The notes below the pieces were generated by a model that was not told the DNA's origin, ran no database searches, and was given only the letters and a program-made list of their open reading frames with translations. This document shows, in pieces, positions 46,053-54,701 of a stretch of 64,000 nt of DNA; within the stretch, counting starts at the first letter, position 1; each line of letters starts with the position of its first letter. The translations under genes and the position numbers were made by a program. Location: NCBI GenBank assembly GCA_027062365.1, contig JAMOTK010000050.1, positions 40,636 to 104,635 of the forward strand. Reading direction: 5' to 3'. The DNA comes from Sulfurovum sp. (GTDB lineage Bacteria > Campylobacterota > Campylobacteria > Campylobacterales > Sulfurovaceae).

Positions 46053-47155
46053 TGTACCACTACCTACTCATCCCCCTACTACTCTCAAATTTAGCATGGG
46101 GAGATATGAAATGCTCTGATGGTAAATGTGGGTCAAGCATGAAAGAGACAACACCCAAGATAGAAAAAGTGATGAGCAAAGCAGATGTAATCAAAAAAGA
46201 GTCTAATAAAAAACCTACCATCACACAACTTTTTAATGTGACCACCGTTAAAATCAAATCTGTAAACCGTGCCAAAACCCAAGTAAACTATGGCTATATC
46301 GTAGCCTCAGATGATGCAAAGGTAGATGTCACGGCATGGTATTCTGGTTTTGTAGAAAAGCTTTATGCTGATACGCTTTATACCTATGTCAAAAAGGATG
46401 AAGCCTTAGCCAAAGTCTATTCTCCTGAAGTGTATAAAGCCAAACAAGATTATCTCAACTCTTTGACATTTAACAACACACATACCTCTAGTGGGATGCT
46501 CAAAAGTGCAGAAACCAAACTTTTATTATTAGGTGTAGACAAAAAAGAAATAGCACAGATACGCAAATCACGAAAAGCCGATACCTTGACCACGATTTAT
46601 GCCCCTATATCAGGGTGGATATTTGAGAAAAATATCTCTCAAGGTTCTTCTTTTTCTTCTAAAAAAAGATTGTTTCAGATAGTCAATCTTGATAGCGTAT
46701 GGATGGAAGTGAAACTTTTTCAACATCAATTAAAAGAGTTACATCTCTACCAAGACTTTAGCGTAACTATCAAAGGGATAGAAGAGGTGTATCTAGCCAA
46801 AAAGTCTCTGCTTTATCCTATCATCAATCCCAAAGAGGCTACCACTACCCTACGCCTCATCTTGGATAACAACAAAGGCAAACTAAAAGTAGGTATGTAT
46901 GCCAAAGTCTCTTCTCGTACTCTCAGCAAAGAACGTCTAAGTATCCCTCGTACTGCTGTCATACGCAAAGGTGGTAAGTGGTATGCCTTTTTGGCTACAG
47001 AGTTTAAAGGCGAATATGAGCCTATCGTCATAGAGGTCAAGCCTTTAGACAAACTCTCTTATCAAGTGACCAAAGGACTAACCCTGCAAGATACAGTGGT
47101 CAATAATGCTCTGTTTATGATGGATTCAGATGCTCAAATCAATAGTATTTATTAG
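46052..47155 (+). CDS. cusB: CusB-like efflux adaptor with N-terminal MKCxxGKCG motif
   Basis: A 367-residue periplasmic adaptor (HlyD/RND-MFP type). The signal peptide ends near NLAWG; directly after it the mature end carries MKCSDGKCGSSM (19-30), a likely Cu(I) or Ag(I) site. The barrel-sandwich region has GYIVASDDAKVDVTAWYSGFVEKLY and PISGWIFEKNISQGS, as in CusB. Standard CusB uses methionines near the N-terminus; here a Cys motif takes that place. The same motif appears twice in the lipoprotein at the operon's end. Confidence 0.87.
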   Translation: MYHYLLIPLLLSNLAWGDMKCSDGKCGSSMKETTPKIEKVMSKADVIKKESNKKPTITQLFNVTTVKIKSVNRAKTQVNYGYIVASDDAKVDVTAWYSGFVEKLYADTLYTYVKKDEALAKVYSPEVYKAKQDYLNSLTFNNTHTSSGMLKSAETKLLLLGVDKKEIAQIRKSRKADTLTTIYAPISGWIFEKNISQGSSFSSKKRLFQIVNLDSVWMEVKLFQHQLKELHLYQDFSVTIKGIEEVYLAKKSLLYPIINPKEATTTLRLILDNNKGKLKVGMYAKVSSRTLSKERLSIPRTAVIRKGGKWYAFLATEFKGEYEPIVIEVKPLDKLSYQVTKGLTLQDTVVNNALFMMDSDAQINSIY

Positions 47156-47164
47156 GAGTATCTG

Positions 47165-50100
47165 ATGATTGAAAAATTAATAAGCTTTTCTATTCGCAAT
47201 CGTTTTGTCGTCTTGATGATTACATTATTTACCATATTGGGTTCTATTTGGGCTATGAAAAATACCCCTTTAGATGCACTACCTGACCTCTCTCCTCCAC
47301 AGGTCATCGTACAAGTCACATGGAAAGGGCAAAGCCCTCAAATCATCGAAGACCAAGGGACGTATCCTCTCGTATCACAATTTTTGGCTATATCCAATAT
47401 CGAAACGGTACGAGGATTTTCTACCTATGAGAATGCTTTGATTTATATCATCTTTAAAGAAGGTACGGATTTGTACTGGGCTAGAAGCCGTGTACTAGAG
47501 CAACTCGCTTCCATACAAAGCCAACTTCCTAGTAATATGGAGATTGGCTTAGGTCCTGATGCTTCTGGTGTAGGTTGGGTCTATGAGTATGCCCTCACAT
47601 CAAAGACCAAAACACTCGCAGAGCTACGCACGATACAAGACTATTATTATAAATATGCTCTCATGGGTGTCGATGGAGTAAGTGAAGTAGCAAGTATAGG
47701 GGGATTTGTACCTACCTATCAAATCACTATCAATCAAGACACCTTGGTACAATACAATCTTTCTATCAATGACATTGCCAAGACGCTTAAAGACAACAAC
47801 AATGACACAGGAGGACGTATCGTCATCCAAAATGGCTATGAATGGATGGTTCAAGCCAAAGGATATATCAAAGATTTAGATGAGATAGGACAACTGGTCA
47901 TTACCACCAAAGGAGGCGTACCTTTGACCTTGGCAGAAGTGGGGCGTGTAGAGATAGTACCCTCAGCACGGCGTGGTATCGCCGAACTCAATGGCGAGGG
48001 TGAAGTCGTTGGGGGTATCGTTATGGTACGCTATGGCGAAGATGTCTATTCTGCTATCAAACGCATAGAAAAAAAGATGGAAAAGCTCAAAATAGACGGT
48101 GTTGAAGTCGTCACGACCTATAACCGTTCAGGACTGATAGAGAGTGCCATCAAAACCCTACAGACCACCCTATTAGAAGAGAGTATTATTGTGATTATCA
48201 TCATAGGGCTTTTTTTGATGCACTTTCGTTCTACACTTATTATGATTATTATTTTACCTCTTACGATTGCTTTTCCTTTTTTACTCATGAAGCTTTTTGG
48301 GATTGGCTCAAATATTATGAGTTTAGGAGGGATAGCCATAGCCATTGGGGCGATGGTCGATGCCTCTATCGTGATGATAGAAAATGCCCACAAATCCATA
48401 CACAAGCAAGAGAGCAAACTAGGCAAACCCCTAAGTGAGAAAGAACGCATAGAGACTATCTTAAAGTCTTCACAGCTGGTAGGTCGTCCTATATTTTTTG
48501 CTTTGGCTTTGGTTGTGGTCTCCTTTTTACCTATCTTTGCACTTTCAGGTCAAGAGGGTTTGCTCTTTAGCCCCTTAGCATTTACCAAAACCTTTGCCAT
48601 GACAGCAGGGGCATTACTCTCTATTACCCTTGTGCCTGTATTGATGATATTTTTTATCAAAGGTAAGATTATCCCTGAAAACAAAAACCCTATAAATCGT
48701 TTTTTTATTTGGCTCTACCACCCCATCTTGGTCTATGGACTCAAACTAAAATACCTTGTGATAGTTCTTTCTATAGGTGCGTTGGCGTTTGCTGTACCCA
48801 TATACCAAAAGCTCAACTGGGAATTTATGCCTATGCTTGATGAACAAACGATGATGTATATGCCTGTGACACCGTATGGTATCTCTGTAGCCCAAAGTAA
48901 AGCCCTCACACAAAAGACCGATAAAATTATCAAATCCTTTCCTGAGGTAGAGACAGTATTTGGTAAAGGAGGACGTGCCAATTCGCCTACAGACTCTGCT
49001 CCTTTGGGTATGCTAGAGACCATTATCACGTTTAAGCCCAAATCACAATGGCGTAAAGGCATGACCCATGAAAAGCTTCTAAAGGAAATGGAAGAAGCCC
49101 TACAAGTAGCAGGATTGGTAAACTCATGGACATACCCTATCAGAGGGCGTATTGATATGCTTTTATCAGGTATCCGTACCCCTATTGGTATCAAGCTTTA
49201 TGGCAAAGATGCCTTAGGGTTACAAAGTGTAGCCTTAGAGATAGAGCATATCTTACGTAATCTAAAAAGCACACAGTCTGTATTTTCTGACCAAGCGAGT
49301 GCAGGGTTTTTCATAGATATAGATATAGACACCCAAGCCCTACAACGCTACAATATTTCTAAAAAACTACTCTTAGACTACACCTCTACAGCCATAGGAG
49401 GCAAAAAGATAACTACCATGTACAAAGGACTAGAACGCTACCCTATATCCTTACGTTTTGAAGAAGATGAAAGACGCAACCTAGAAGACATACGCAATAT
49501 CCAAATCAAAACCCCTCTAGGATTTGCTCCTCTTTCTACCTTTGCTACGGTCTCCTACACAGAGAGTGCTTCTGTGATAAAGTCCGAGATGGCTACCCCT
49601 GTAACCTTTGTCTATATCACACCCCAAACAGATATTTCAGCTACCCAATACAAGACCCAAGCCATAGAAGCACTCAAAGACTTGAAGCTTCCTTTGGGCT
49701 ACTATATCGAGTGGGCAGGTCAATCAGAGTATTTAGAGTCTGCTATGCAAAAGATTGTTTGGATAGTACCTACGGTGTTGCTTGTTATCTTGCTTCTTAT
49801 CTATTTTGCACTCAAACGCATGACCCCTACGCTCATCGTCTTTTTTACCCTACCTTTTGCTTTGTTAGGGGGCATTGTCTACCTTGATATGCTAGGATTT
49901 TCTATGAGTATTGCCGTCATTGTAGGCTTTTTGGCACTCTTAGGGGTCGCTGCTGAGACTGCCATCGTCATGATAGTTTATCTCCAAGAGTCTGTACAAG
50001 AACGCAAAGACCAAGAGAAAGAAAACTTTACACTCTTGCATCTAAATGAAGCTATCTATGAAGGTGCTGTCCAACGGGTACGCCCTAAGCTCATGACCGT

Positions 50101-50290
50101 CTTTGCTATATTGGCTGGACTTTTACCCATCATGTACACCACAGGTGTAGGCTCAGAAGTGATGCAACGAATCGCAGCACCAATGATAGGGGGAGTCGTA
50201 AGTTCTGCTATACTTTCACTCTTACTCATCCCTATCTTTTATGAAATGTATGAGAAAAAACAGATAACAAGGAAAAACTATGATAAATAA
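47165..50290 (+). CDS. cusA: CusA/CzcA-type heavy-metal RND efflux pump
   Basis: A 1041-residue inner-membrane proton-driven pump of the heavy-metal RND group. Signatures are MKNTPLDALPDLSPPQVIVQ, GIAIAIGAMVDASIVMIENAHKSI (TM4 with the relay Asp), GKGGRANSPTDSAPLGMLETI and LSGIRTPIGIKLYG. These match CusA (monovalent Cu/Ag) better than CzcA, and methionines are frequent near the substrate cleft (MLDEQTMMYM). It follows the adaptor by 9 bp and overlaps the lipoprotein gene by 11 bp. Metal specificity is inferred. Confidence 0.92.
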   Translation: MIEKLISFSIRNRFVVLMITLFTILGSIWAMKNTPLDALPDLSPPQVIVQVTWKGQSPQIIEDQGTYPLVSQFLAISNIETVRGFSTYENALIYIIFKEGTDLYWARSRVLEQLASIQSQLPSNMEIGLGPDASGVGWVYEYALTSKTKTLAELRTIQDYYYKYALMGVDGVSEVASIGGFVPTYQITINQDTLVQYNLSINDIAKTLKDNNNDTGGRIVIQNGYEWMVQAKGYIKDLDEIGQLVITTKGGVPLTLAEVGRVEIVPSARRGIAELNGEGEVVGGIVMVRYGEDVYSAIKRIEKKMEKLKIDGVEVVTTYNRSGLIESAIKTLQTTLLEESIIVIIIIGLFLMHFRSTLIMIIILPLTIAFPFLLMKLFGIGSNIMSLGGIAIAIGAMVDASIVMIENAHKSIHKQESKLGKPLSEKERIETILKSSQLVGRPIFFALALVVVSFLPIFALSGQEGLLFSPLAFTKTFAMTAGALLSITLVPVLMIFFIKGKIIPENKNPINRFFIWLYHPILVYGLKLKYLVIVLSIGALAFAVPIYQKLNWEFMPMLDEQTMMYMPVTPYGISVAQSKALTQKTDKIIKSFPEVETVFGKGGRANSPTDSAPLGMLETIITFKPKSQWRKGMTHEKLLKEMEEALQVAGLVNSWTYPIRGRIDMLLSGIRTPIGIKLYGKDALGLQSVALEIEHILRNLKSTQSVFSDQASAGFFIDIDIDTQALQRYNISKKLLLDYTSTAIGGKKITTMYKGLERYPISLRFEEDERRNLEDIRNIQIKTPLGFAPLSTFATVSYTESASVIKSEMATPVTFVYITPQTDISATQYKTQAIEALKDLKLPLGYYIEWAGQSEYLESAMQKIVWIVPTVLLVILLLIYFALKRMTPTLIVFFTLPFALLGGIVYLDMLGFSMSIAVIVGFLALLGVAAETAIVMIVYLQESVQERKDQEKENFTLLHLNEAIYEGAVQRVRPKLMTVFAILAGLLPIMYTTGVGSEVMQRIAAPMIGGVVSSAILSLLLIPIFYEMYEKKQITRKNYDK

Positions 50291-50633
50291 ATTATACGCA
50301 TTATCACTCACACTACTACTCTGTGCTTGTAGTGGTGAAAAACAAGCTAAATCTATCACAGAAGGTGGTATGAAATGTGGGGCAGGTAAATGTGGAGCAA
50401 GTATGGTAGATGGCTCTGCTACCCTCGTCAAAAAAAAGATGAATATATTAGACCAACTCAAAGAAGAAGACAATAGAAGAGATTGCGTCCTCAACGCAAG
50501 TAGTAGTAAAGCCCTCTATGACTGCGTAAGGGTAGAAAAAAACCAAAGACTCAGTACAAAATGTAACACTAAAAATACTCAAAAGAGTAAAGAGGAAGCG
50601 ATGAAATGTGAAGCAGGTAAGTGTGGAAGTTAG
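50280..50633 (+). CDS. Lipoprotein with two KCxxGKCG motifs, end of the metal-efflux operon
   Basis: A 117-residue lipoprotein: lipobox LCAC with acylated Cys17. The mature part carries MKCGAGKCGASM (31-42) and ends in MKCEAGKCGS (108-117); between them is a helical, charged stretch with three more cysteines. The motif matches that at the mature N-terminus of the adjacent adaptor. It resembles the EGKCG repeats of copper-buffering bufferin/HvfA peptides, which MNIO enzymes modify; no such enzyme is seen here. It overlaps cusA by 11 bp. A periplasmic metal chaperone or sponge is inferred. Confidence 0.75.
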   Translation: MINKLYALSLTLLLCACSGEKQAKSITEGGMKCGAGKCGASMVDGSATLVKKKMNILDQLKEEDNRRDCVLNASSSKALYDCVRVEKNQRLSTKCNTKNTQKSKEEAMKCEAGKCGS

Positions 50634-50648
50634 CTAAAAAAACAACGT

Positions 50649-51053
50649 CTACCACTTTCTCACAAGTGCGTGACAGGTTACACATCTATTTAAGACTTGA
50701 TTAAACTCTTTCATTACTGCTTCTTTGTCACCTTTATCAAAATCTTCTATAATTTTTGATGCCATTGTATCTAATGCTTTGGTTTCTGTAGTGGCATACA
50801 CTTTTGCATTAAATTTGACATCTGCATCATTTGTAATAAGAAAAGAATCAATATTTTTCAAATCTCTTCTCAATGATACAATACCACCTTTAATCCTAGC
50901 TCTACTGTTGTATAAAAACCCTTTTTGAATTTTAGACATAGATCTTTCCAAGTTTTGCATTGTTTTTTTAATCATCTCTGTATTTGGTGCTTCTGCACTT
51001 GCCATCAAAAGACTAGACCCCAATAGTGCTGATACTAATAACATTTTTTTCAT
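50649..51053 (-). CDS. Cytochrome c'-like periplasmic protein
   Basis: A 134-residue protein with a signal peptide (MKKMLLVSALLGSSLLMASA). The mature part looks like a four-helix bundle, and a single heme-c motif CVTCH (124-128) lies 6 residues from the C-terminus, as in cytochromes c'. Such proteins bind NO or CO and often guard against nitrosative stress. It has a canonical FNR-type class II promoter. It is convergent with the metal-efflux operon and divergent from hisS. Confidence 0.82.
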   Translation of the reverse strand: MKKMLLVSALLGSSLLMASAEAPNTEMIKKTMQNLERSMSKIQKGFLYNSRARIKGGIVSLRRDLKNIDSFLITNDADVKFNAKVYATTETKALDTMASKIIEDFDKGDKEAVMKEFNQVLNRCVTCHALVRKW

Positions 51054-51083
51054 TTTTTTCCTTATAATAGTAAATATATTTAT

Positions 51084-51125
51084 ATTATAGTTTAATATTA
51101 TTTAAAGACTATTGATATATATCAA
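51084..51125 (-). promoter_or_regulatory. FNR-type class II promoter of the cytochrome c'-like gene
   Basis: TTGAT-ATAT-ATCAA at 51112-51125 is a perfect FNR consensus palindrome. TATAAT on the minus strand lies at 51089-51084, 22 nt away. Taking +1 seven bases past the -10, the box is centred at -41.5, the exact class II activation position. The same geometry occurs upstream of the 85-aa gene at 30948. Confidence 0.75.
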
Positions 51126-51204
51126 TTATTTTGTATAAAGATTATAATATTGCTAAAAAGTTTATAGCTATGTAGACTAGATGATAAATGAAGACATTTA
51201 AAGC

Positions 51205-51210
51205 TATAAT
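51205..51210 (+). promoter_or_regulatory. -10 box upstream of hisS
   Basis: TTTAAAGCTATAAT ends in a perfect TATAAT, 45 bp before the hisS start codon. AAGGAGAG lies just before the ATG. Confidence 0.5.
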
Positions 51211-51254
51211 TTCATTATATTTATAATTGAAAACTATATAGCAAGGAGAGACAA

Positions 51255-52466
51255 ATGATAAACCCACTTAGAGGCATGAAAGACCTTACTTTTGATGAGA
51301 GCCAACGCTTTGTACATATCGTCACGACAGCGATAACTATAGCAAAGAGATATGGGTATGGCTATATCGAAACCCCTATTCTTGAAGAGACGGCACTTTT
51401 TAAGCGTTCGGTAGGAGATAGTTCTGATATTGTGAGTAAAGAGATGTATCAGTTTGAAGACAAAGGGGGCAATGATGTGTGTATGCGTCCTGAGGGGACA
51501 GCTGGTGTGGTTCGTGCTTTTGTTCATGCCAAACTTGACCGTCAGCCTAGTAAACAAAAGTTTTATTATTATGGTTCAATGTTTCGTTATGAGCGTCCTC
51601 AAAAAGGTAGACTAAGAGCGTTTCATCAGTTTGGGTGTGAGAGCTTTGGAGAGGGTTCGGTCTATGAAGACTTTACTATCATCACCATGATAAGCCAAAT
51701 CTTTGAAGCCCTTGGTATTGGTTTTGATTTACAGATAAATTCTTTGGGATGTACTGAATGTATGCCTCCTTATAAACAAGATTTAGTGGGCTTCCTTACC
51801 CAAATAAAAACAGACCTTTGTGAAGACTGTAACAGACGTATCGACACAAACCCTATCCGTGTACTCGATTGCAAAAACAAAACATGCCAATCGCTTTTAC
51901 TCAATGCCCCAAAACTGATTAACAATCTTTGTACTAGCTGTGATACAGACTTCAAAAAATTAACTGTCCTACTAGACAAAGCTTCTATCAAGTACCAAGT
52001 AGATACTCACCTTGTGCGTGGATTAGACTACTACAACAAAACAGCCTTTGAATTTGTAAGCAATGAAATAGGCGCACAATCAGCCATCGCAGGAGGTGGA
52101 CGCTATGACAAACTCGTAGAATTTTTAGATGGTAAGCCCACCCCTGCTGTAGGCTTTGCTATAGGGATAGAGCGTATCATGGAACTTGTTAAAATGCCAG
52201 AAAGTGTACGTGAAGGTATCTACCTAGGAGCAATGGTAGACGAAGCTGTAGAAAAACTCTTTGCCATCGCTACAGCAAAACGTAAAGAGACAAAAGTAAC
52301 CCTAGAATACACCTCAAAAGGATTCAAAAGCCACATGAAAGGTGCAGATAAAGTCCATGCCCGTTATGTAGTCCTCATCGGAGAAGATGAACTAAGTAAT
52401 GGCACAGTATGGCTTAAAGATTTGGAGACTAAAGAAGAGAAGACGCTTTTAATTGAGGCATTTTAG
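51255..52466 (+). CDS. hisS: Histidyl-tRNA synthetase
   Basis: A 403-residue class II aminoacyl-tRNA synthetase. Motif 1 lies near GYGYIETPILEETALF, motif 2 is FRYERPQKGRLRAFHQFG, the histidine motif is LVRGLDYYNKTAFEF and motif 3 is VGFAIGIERIMEL. The C-terminal anticodon-binding domain is present but short, which makes the protein slightly smaller than the E. coli enzyme. A strong AAGGAG ribosome site precedes the ATG. Confidence 0.96.
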   Translation: MINPLRGMKDLTFDESQRFVHIVTTAITIAKRYGYGYIETPILEETALFKRSVGDSSDIVSKEMYQFEDKGGNDVCMRPEGTAGVVRAFVHAKLDRQPSKQKFYYYGSMFRYERPQKGRLRAFHQFGCESFGEGSVYEDFTIITMISQIFEALGIGFDLQINSLGCTECMPPYKQDLVGFLTQIKTDLCEDCNRRIDTNPIRVLDCKNKTCQSLLLNAPKLINNLCTSCDTDFKKLTVLLDKASIKYQVDTHLVRGLDYYNKTAFEFVSNEIGAQSAIAGGGRYDKLVEFLDGKPTPAVGFAIGIERIMELVKMPESVREGIYLGAMVDEAVEKLFAIATAKRKETKVTLEYTSKGFKSHMKGADKVHARYVVLIGEDELSNGTVWLKDLETKEEKTLLIEAF

Positions 52467-52484
52467 AAAGGCTATACACTTCTA

Positions 52485-54206
52485 TTAATGGGTGATAAAT
52501 AACATACAAATCCGTATGTCATCATAACTCACCTCAGCGTCTAATGCCTCATAAATAGGCTTCAGGCGTAACGTTCCATCCTCTGAAAAGTTCTCTTTTA
52601 GATTTTTGGTTTTTAACGTTAGTACGCTATCATCTACACGTGTCAAAAGTACATCATTAGGTTTATATTTACTTAAATCTACTGTGCTATAGGCTTCTTT
52701 TATAGCAAATAAATGTTGGATAATAGTCCCTTTACTCAATCCTCTTTTAGTAGCTAGTTGTATCAAGGTATTAGAATCTTTTATAAGATTTTTTGTTTTT
52801 ATATAGGTCGGTGTGGCATAGTCAGAACCTGTGGGTTTTCTTACTTTGATGTTTTGTATCTCTTCTTCTATTTTTTCTTTACTTACTATACCACCTAGAT
52901 GTGATATATGGTTTTCAAATACTTTTGTTCGCTCTTCTGCTGATAATGCATGAATCTTATCAAAAGACTTTACCGATGCCATCTTTATACGCTCATCTAC
53001 ATGCAAGATAAGTGGGTCTACACGTAAAGCCATGGTATTTAAGCCCATAAGGCGTAACCCTTCTATATTTTTAATACGCGAAAGTGCTACATACCCTTGC
53101 CCCGTTTCAAAGGTTTTAGAGAGGTCAATCTCGGCAGCATCTAGCGTCATACCTTGTGATTTATGTATCGTTATTGCCCATGCTAAACGTAGAGGCACTT
53201 GTGACACCGTAGCAATAACCTTAGCACTATCATTTTCAAGTGACCACTCTTCTAATTCTAATTTTATTTTTTTGCCATTGCTTGTGCGTACTATTGGCAT
53301 ATTGTCGATGGGCGAAAAACTTTCTACCTTACCTGTCGTACCATTCACATACCCTAGCTCTTGGTTGTTTTTGATAAAAAGTACCATTGCACCTTTTTTG
53401 AGTACTAACTTTTCTAAAACCAAAGAAGATTTAAATATCTTCTCTATGTTTTTTTCACTTCCTTTATGCGTACATACAAATAATCTAGCTTCCGTATCTA
53501 GCTTGTCTAACTCACTTAGGTTGATACGGTCTACATCTACATTGTGTGTATAAAGCTTGGTAGGGGTGGCGATACTTAACTCTTTTTCATGCCTACTTGC
53601 TAATAATTCTTCGGACAATGGGGAAATAGTCCCTGAACGTATATCATCTAGTATCCTAATAAGTCTTTCATCATCTTGTCGAAACTTCTCTTGTAAGTAA
53701 CATGTTTGTAAGTCTAGTGCTTTCCATACAGGAGATTGCCATGCAAAACGTTTGGATTTTGCTACTTTAGAAATGGGTGGTAATTGAAAAAAGTCACCAG
53801 AAATGACCACTTGTACCCCACCAAAAGGAGCATCTGTCCCCTTAAACCCACGCAATATCAAATCCATAGAAGAAAATAATTCTGGGGAAATCATAGAAAC
53901 TTCATCGATAATAAGTAGTTTAAGTTTAGCAAAACGTGCTTTGAGGTATTTTTTATCTAATAAAAAATCTACATACCCCTCATCAATACTCTCACGTATG
54001 CCTAAAGAAAAAAATGAATGTATCGTCTGTCCACCCAAATGTGAAGCTGCTATACCAGTGGGTGCTACGATAGTTGGGTACACCCTACGTTCTTTGAGGT
54101 ACTGAATATAGAGGTTGAGCAAATACGTCTTACCTGTCCCTGCTGAACCTGTAATAAATACATTTTTGCCTGATTTTAGTATCTCTAGTGCTATATTTTG
54201 TTTCAT
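52485..54206 (-). CDS. PIF1-like superfamily 1 helicase
   Basis: A 573-residue helicase. Walker A is TGSAGTGKTYLLN (near 20), Walker B LLIIDEVSMI, motif III GDFFQLPPI, and late motifs AITIHKSQGMTLDAAEIDL and GQGYVALSRI, all typical of PIF1/RecD2-type SF1B enzymes. The C-terminus (about 480-570) has a helix-turn-helix-like segment (IQLATKRGLSKGTIIQHLFAI), as found in RQC-like domains. Bacterial PIF1 proteins unwind DNA, including G-quadruplexes. Two short genes lie just upstream; the nearer overlaps by 1 bp (TAATG). Confidence 0.88.
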   Translation of the reverse strand: MKQNIALEILKSGKNVFITGSAGTGKTYLLNLYIQYLKERRVYPTIVAPTGIAASHLGGQTIHSFFSLGIRESIDEGYVDFLLDKKYLKARFAKLKLLIIDEVSMISPELFSSMDLILRGFKGTDAPFGGVQVVISGDFFQLPPISKVAKSKRFAWQSPVWKALDLQTCYLQEKFRQDDERLIRILDDIRSGTISPLSEELLASRHEKELSIATPTKLYTHNVDVDRINLSELDKLDTEARLFVCTHKGSEKNIEKIFKSSLVLEKLVLKKGAMVLFIKNNQELGYVNGTTGKVESFSPIDNMPIVRTSNGKKIKLELEEWSLENDSAKVIATVSQVPLRLAWAITIHKSQGMTLDAAEIDLSKTFETGQGYVALSRIKNIEGLRLMGLNTMALRVDPLILHVDERIKMASVKSFDKIHALSAEERTKVFENHISHLGGIVSKEKIEEEIQNIKVRKPTGSDYATPTYIKTKNLIKDSNTLIQLATKRGLSKGTIIQHLFAIKEAYSTVDLSKYKPNDVLLTRVDDSVLTLKTKNLKENFSEDGTLRLKPIYEALDAEVSYDDIRICMLFITH

Positions 54207-54394
54207 TAGCCCTCTGTCTTAAAACGACAAGAACCAAGGGTAATCACTTTACCCTTAGCAATTTCAGAGACAATATATTCCAAAGTACCTTGGGCATCGG
54301 TCTCAGGCATCTCTTCGCTTATCATGCGTAAGGCATCTTTGCTTGATGTTTTCATCCACTTTTTTTCGTAAGAGTATTGTGTGTATATGTCCAT
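54206..54394 (-). CDS. Small protein coupled to the PIF1-like helicase
   Basis: A 62-residue protein (MDIYTQYSYEKKWMKTSSKD...) with an acidic helical middle and a C-terminal beta-like end (KGKVITLGSCRFKTEG). Its stop overlaps the helicase start by 1 bp, so the two should be translated together. No family is recognised. The coupling suggests a regulatory or accessory role for the helicase, as an inference. Confidence 0.6.
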   Translation of the reverse strand: MDIYTQYSYEKKWMKTSSKDALRMISEEMPETDAQGTLEYIVSEIAKGKVITLGSCRFKTEG

Positions 54395-54397
54395 ATT

Positions 54398-54592
54398 TTA
54401 GACTAAACCTATATCAGCAAAGATAGGTTCTACTTTGAGCCACCATTCTTCTAGTGCATTGCTAAGGTCTGCTATTGCTGTTTTTTCTTCTCTCCACTCT
54501 TCTATCTTTTGGATAACCATAGGCTTCTCTTCTTCTGTGAGTGAAGTTGTGTTTTTGATACCTTCGAGGACTTGATTTATTTTTTGTTCCAT
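54398..54592 (-). CDS. Small acidic helical protein, first gene of the helicase operon
   Basis: A 64-residue protein (MEQKINQVLEGIKNTTSLTEEEKPMV...) predicted to be almost wholly helical and acidic, with a Trp-rich stretch EEWWLKVEPIF near the end. No cysteines or membrane segments. AAAGGAATTATT precedes the ATG. It lies 3 bp upstream of the 62-aa gene. Function unknown. Confidence 0.6.
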   Translation of the reverse strand: MEQKINQVLEGIKNTTSLTEEEKPMVIQKIEEWREEKTAIADLSNALEEWWLKVEPIFADIGLV

Positions 54593-54701
54593 AATAATTC
54601 CTTTTTCTTTATTTTAGTTTATTCTGTGTATCTTGTCAATAGCTAGGGATTGATTAGTAAAATTTTGATAAAATACGTGTACTTAAATACTAGGAAATAC
54701 T

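Noticed and set aside
53032-53553. 173-aa plus-strand ORF
   Set aside because: Antisense to the PIF1-like helicase, with no recognisable motifs.
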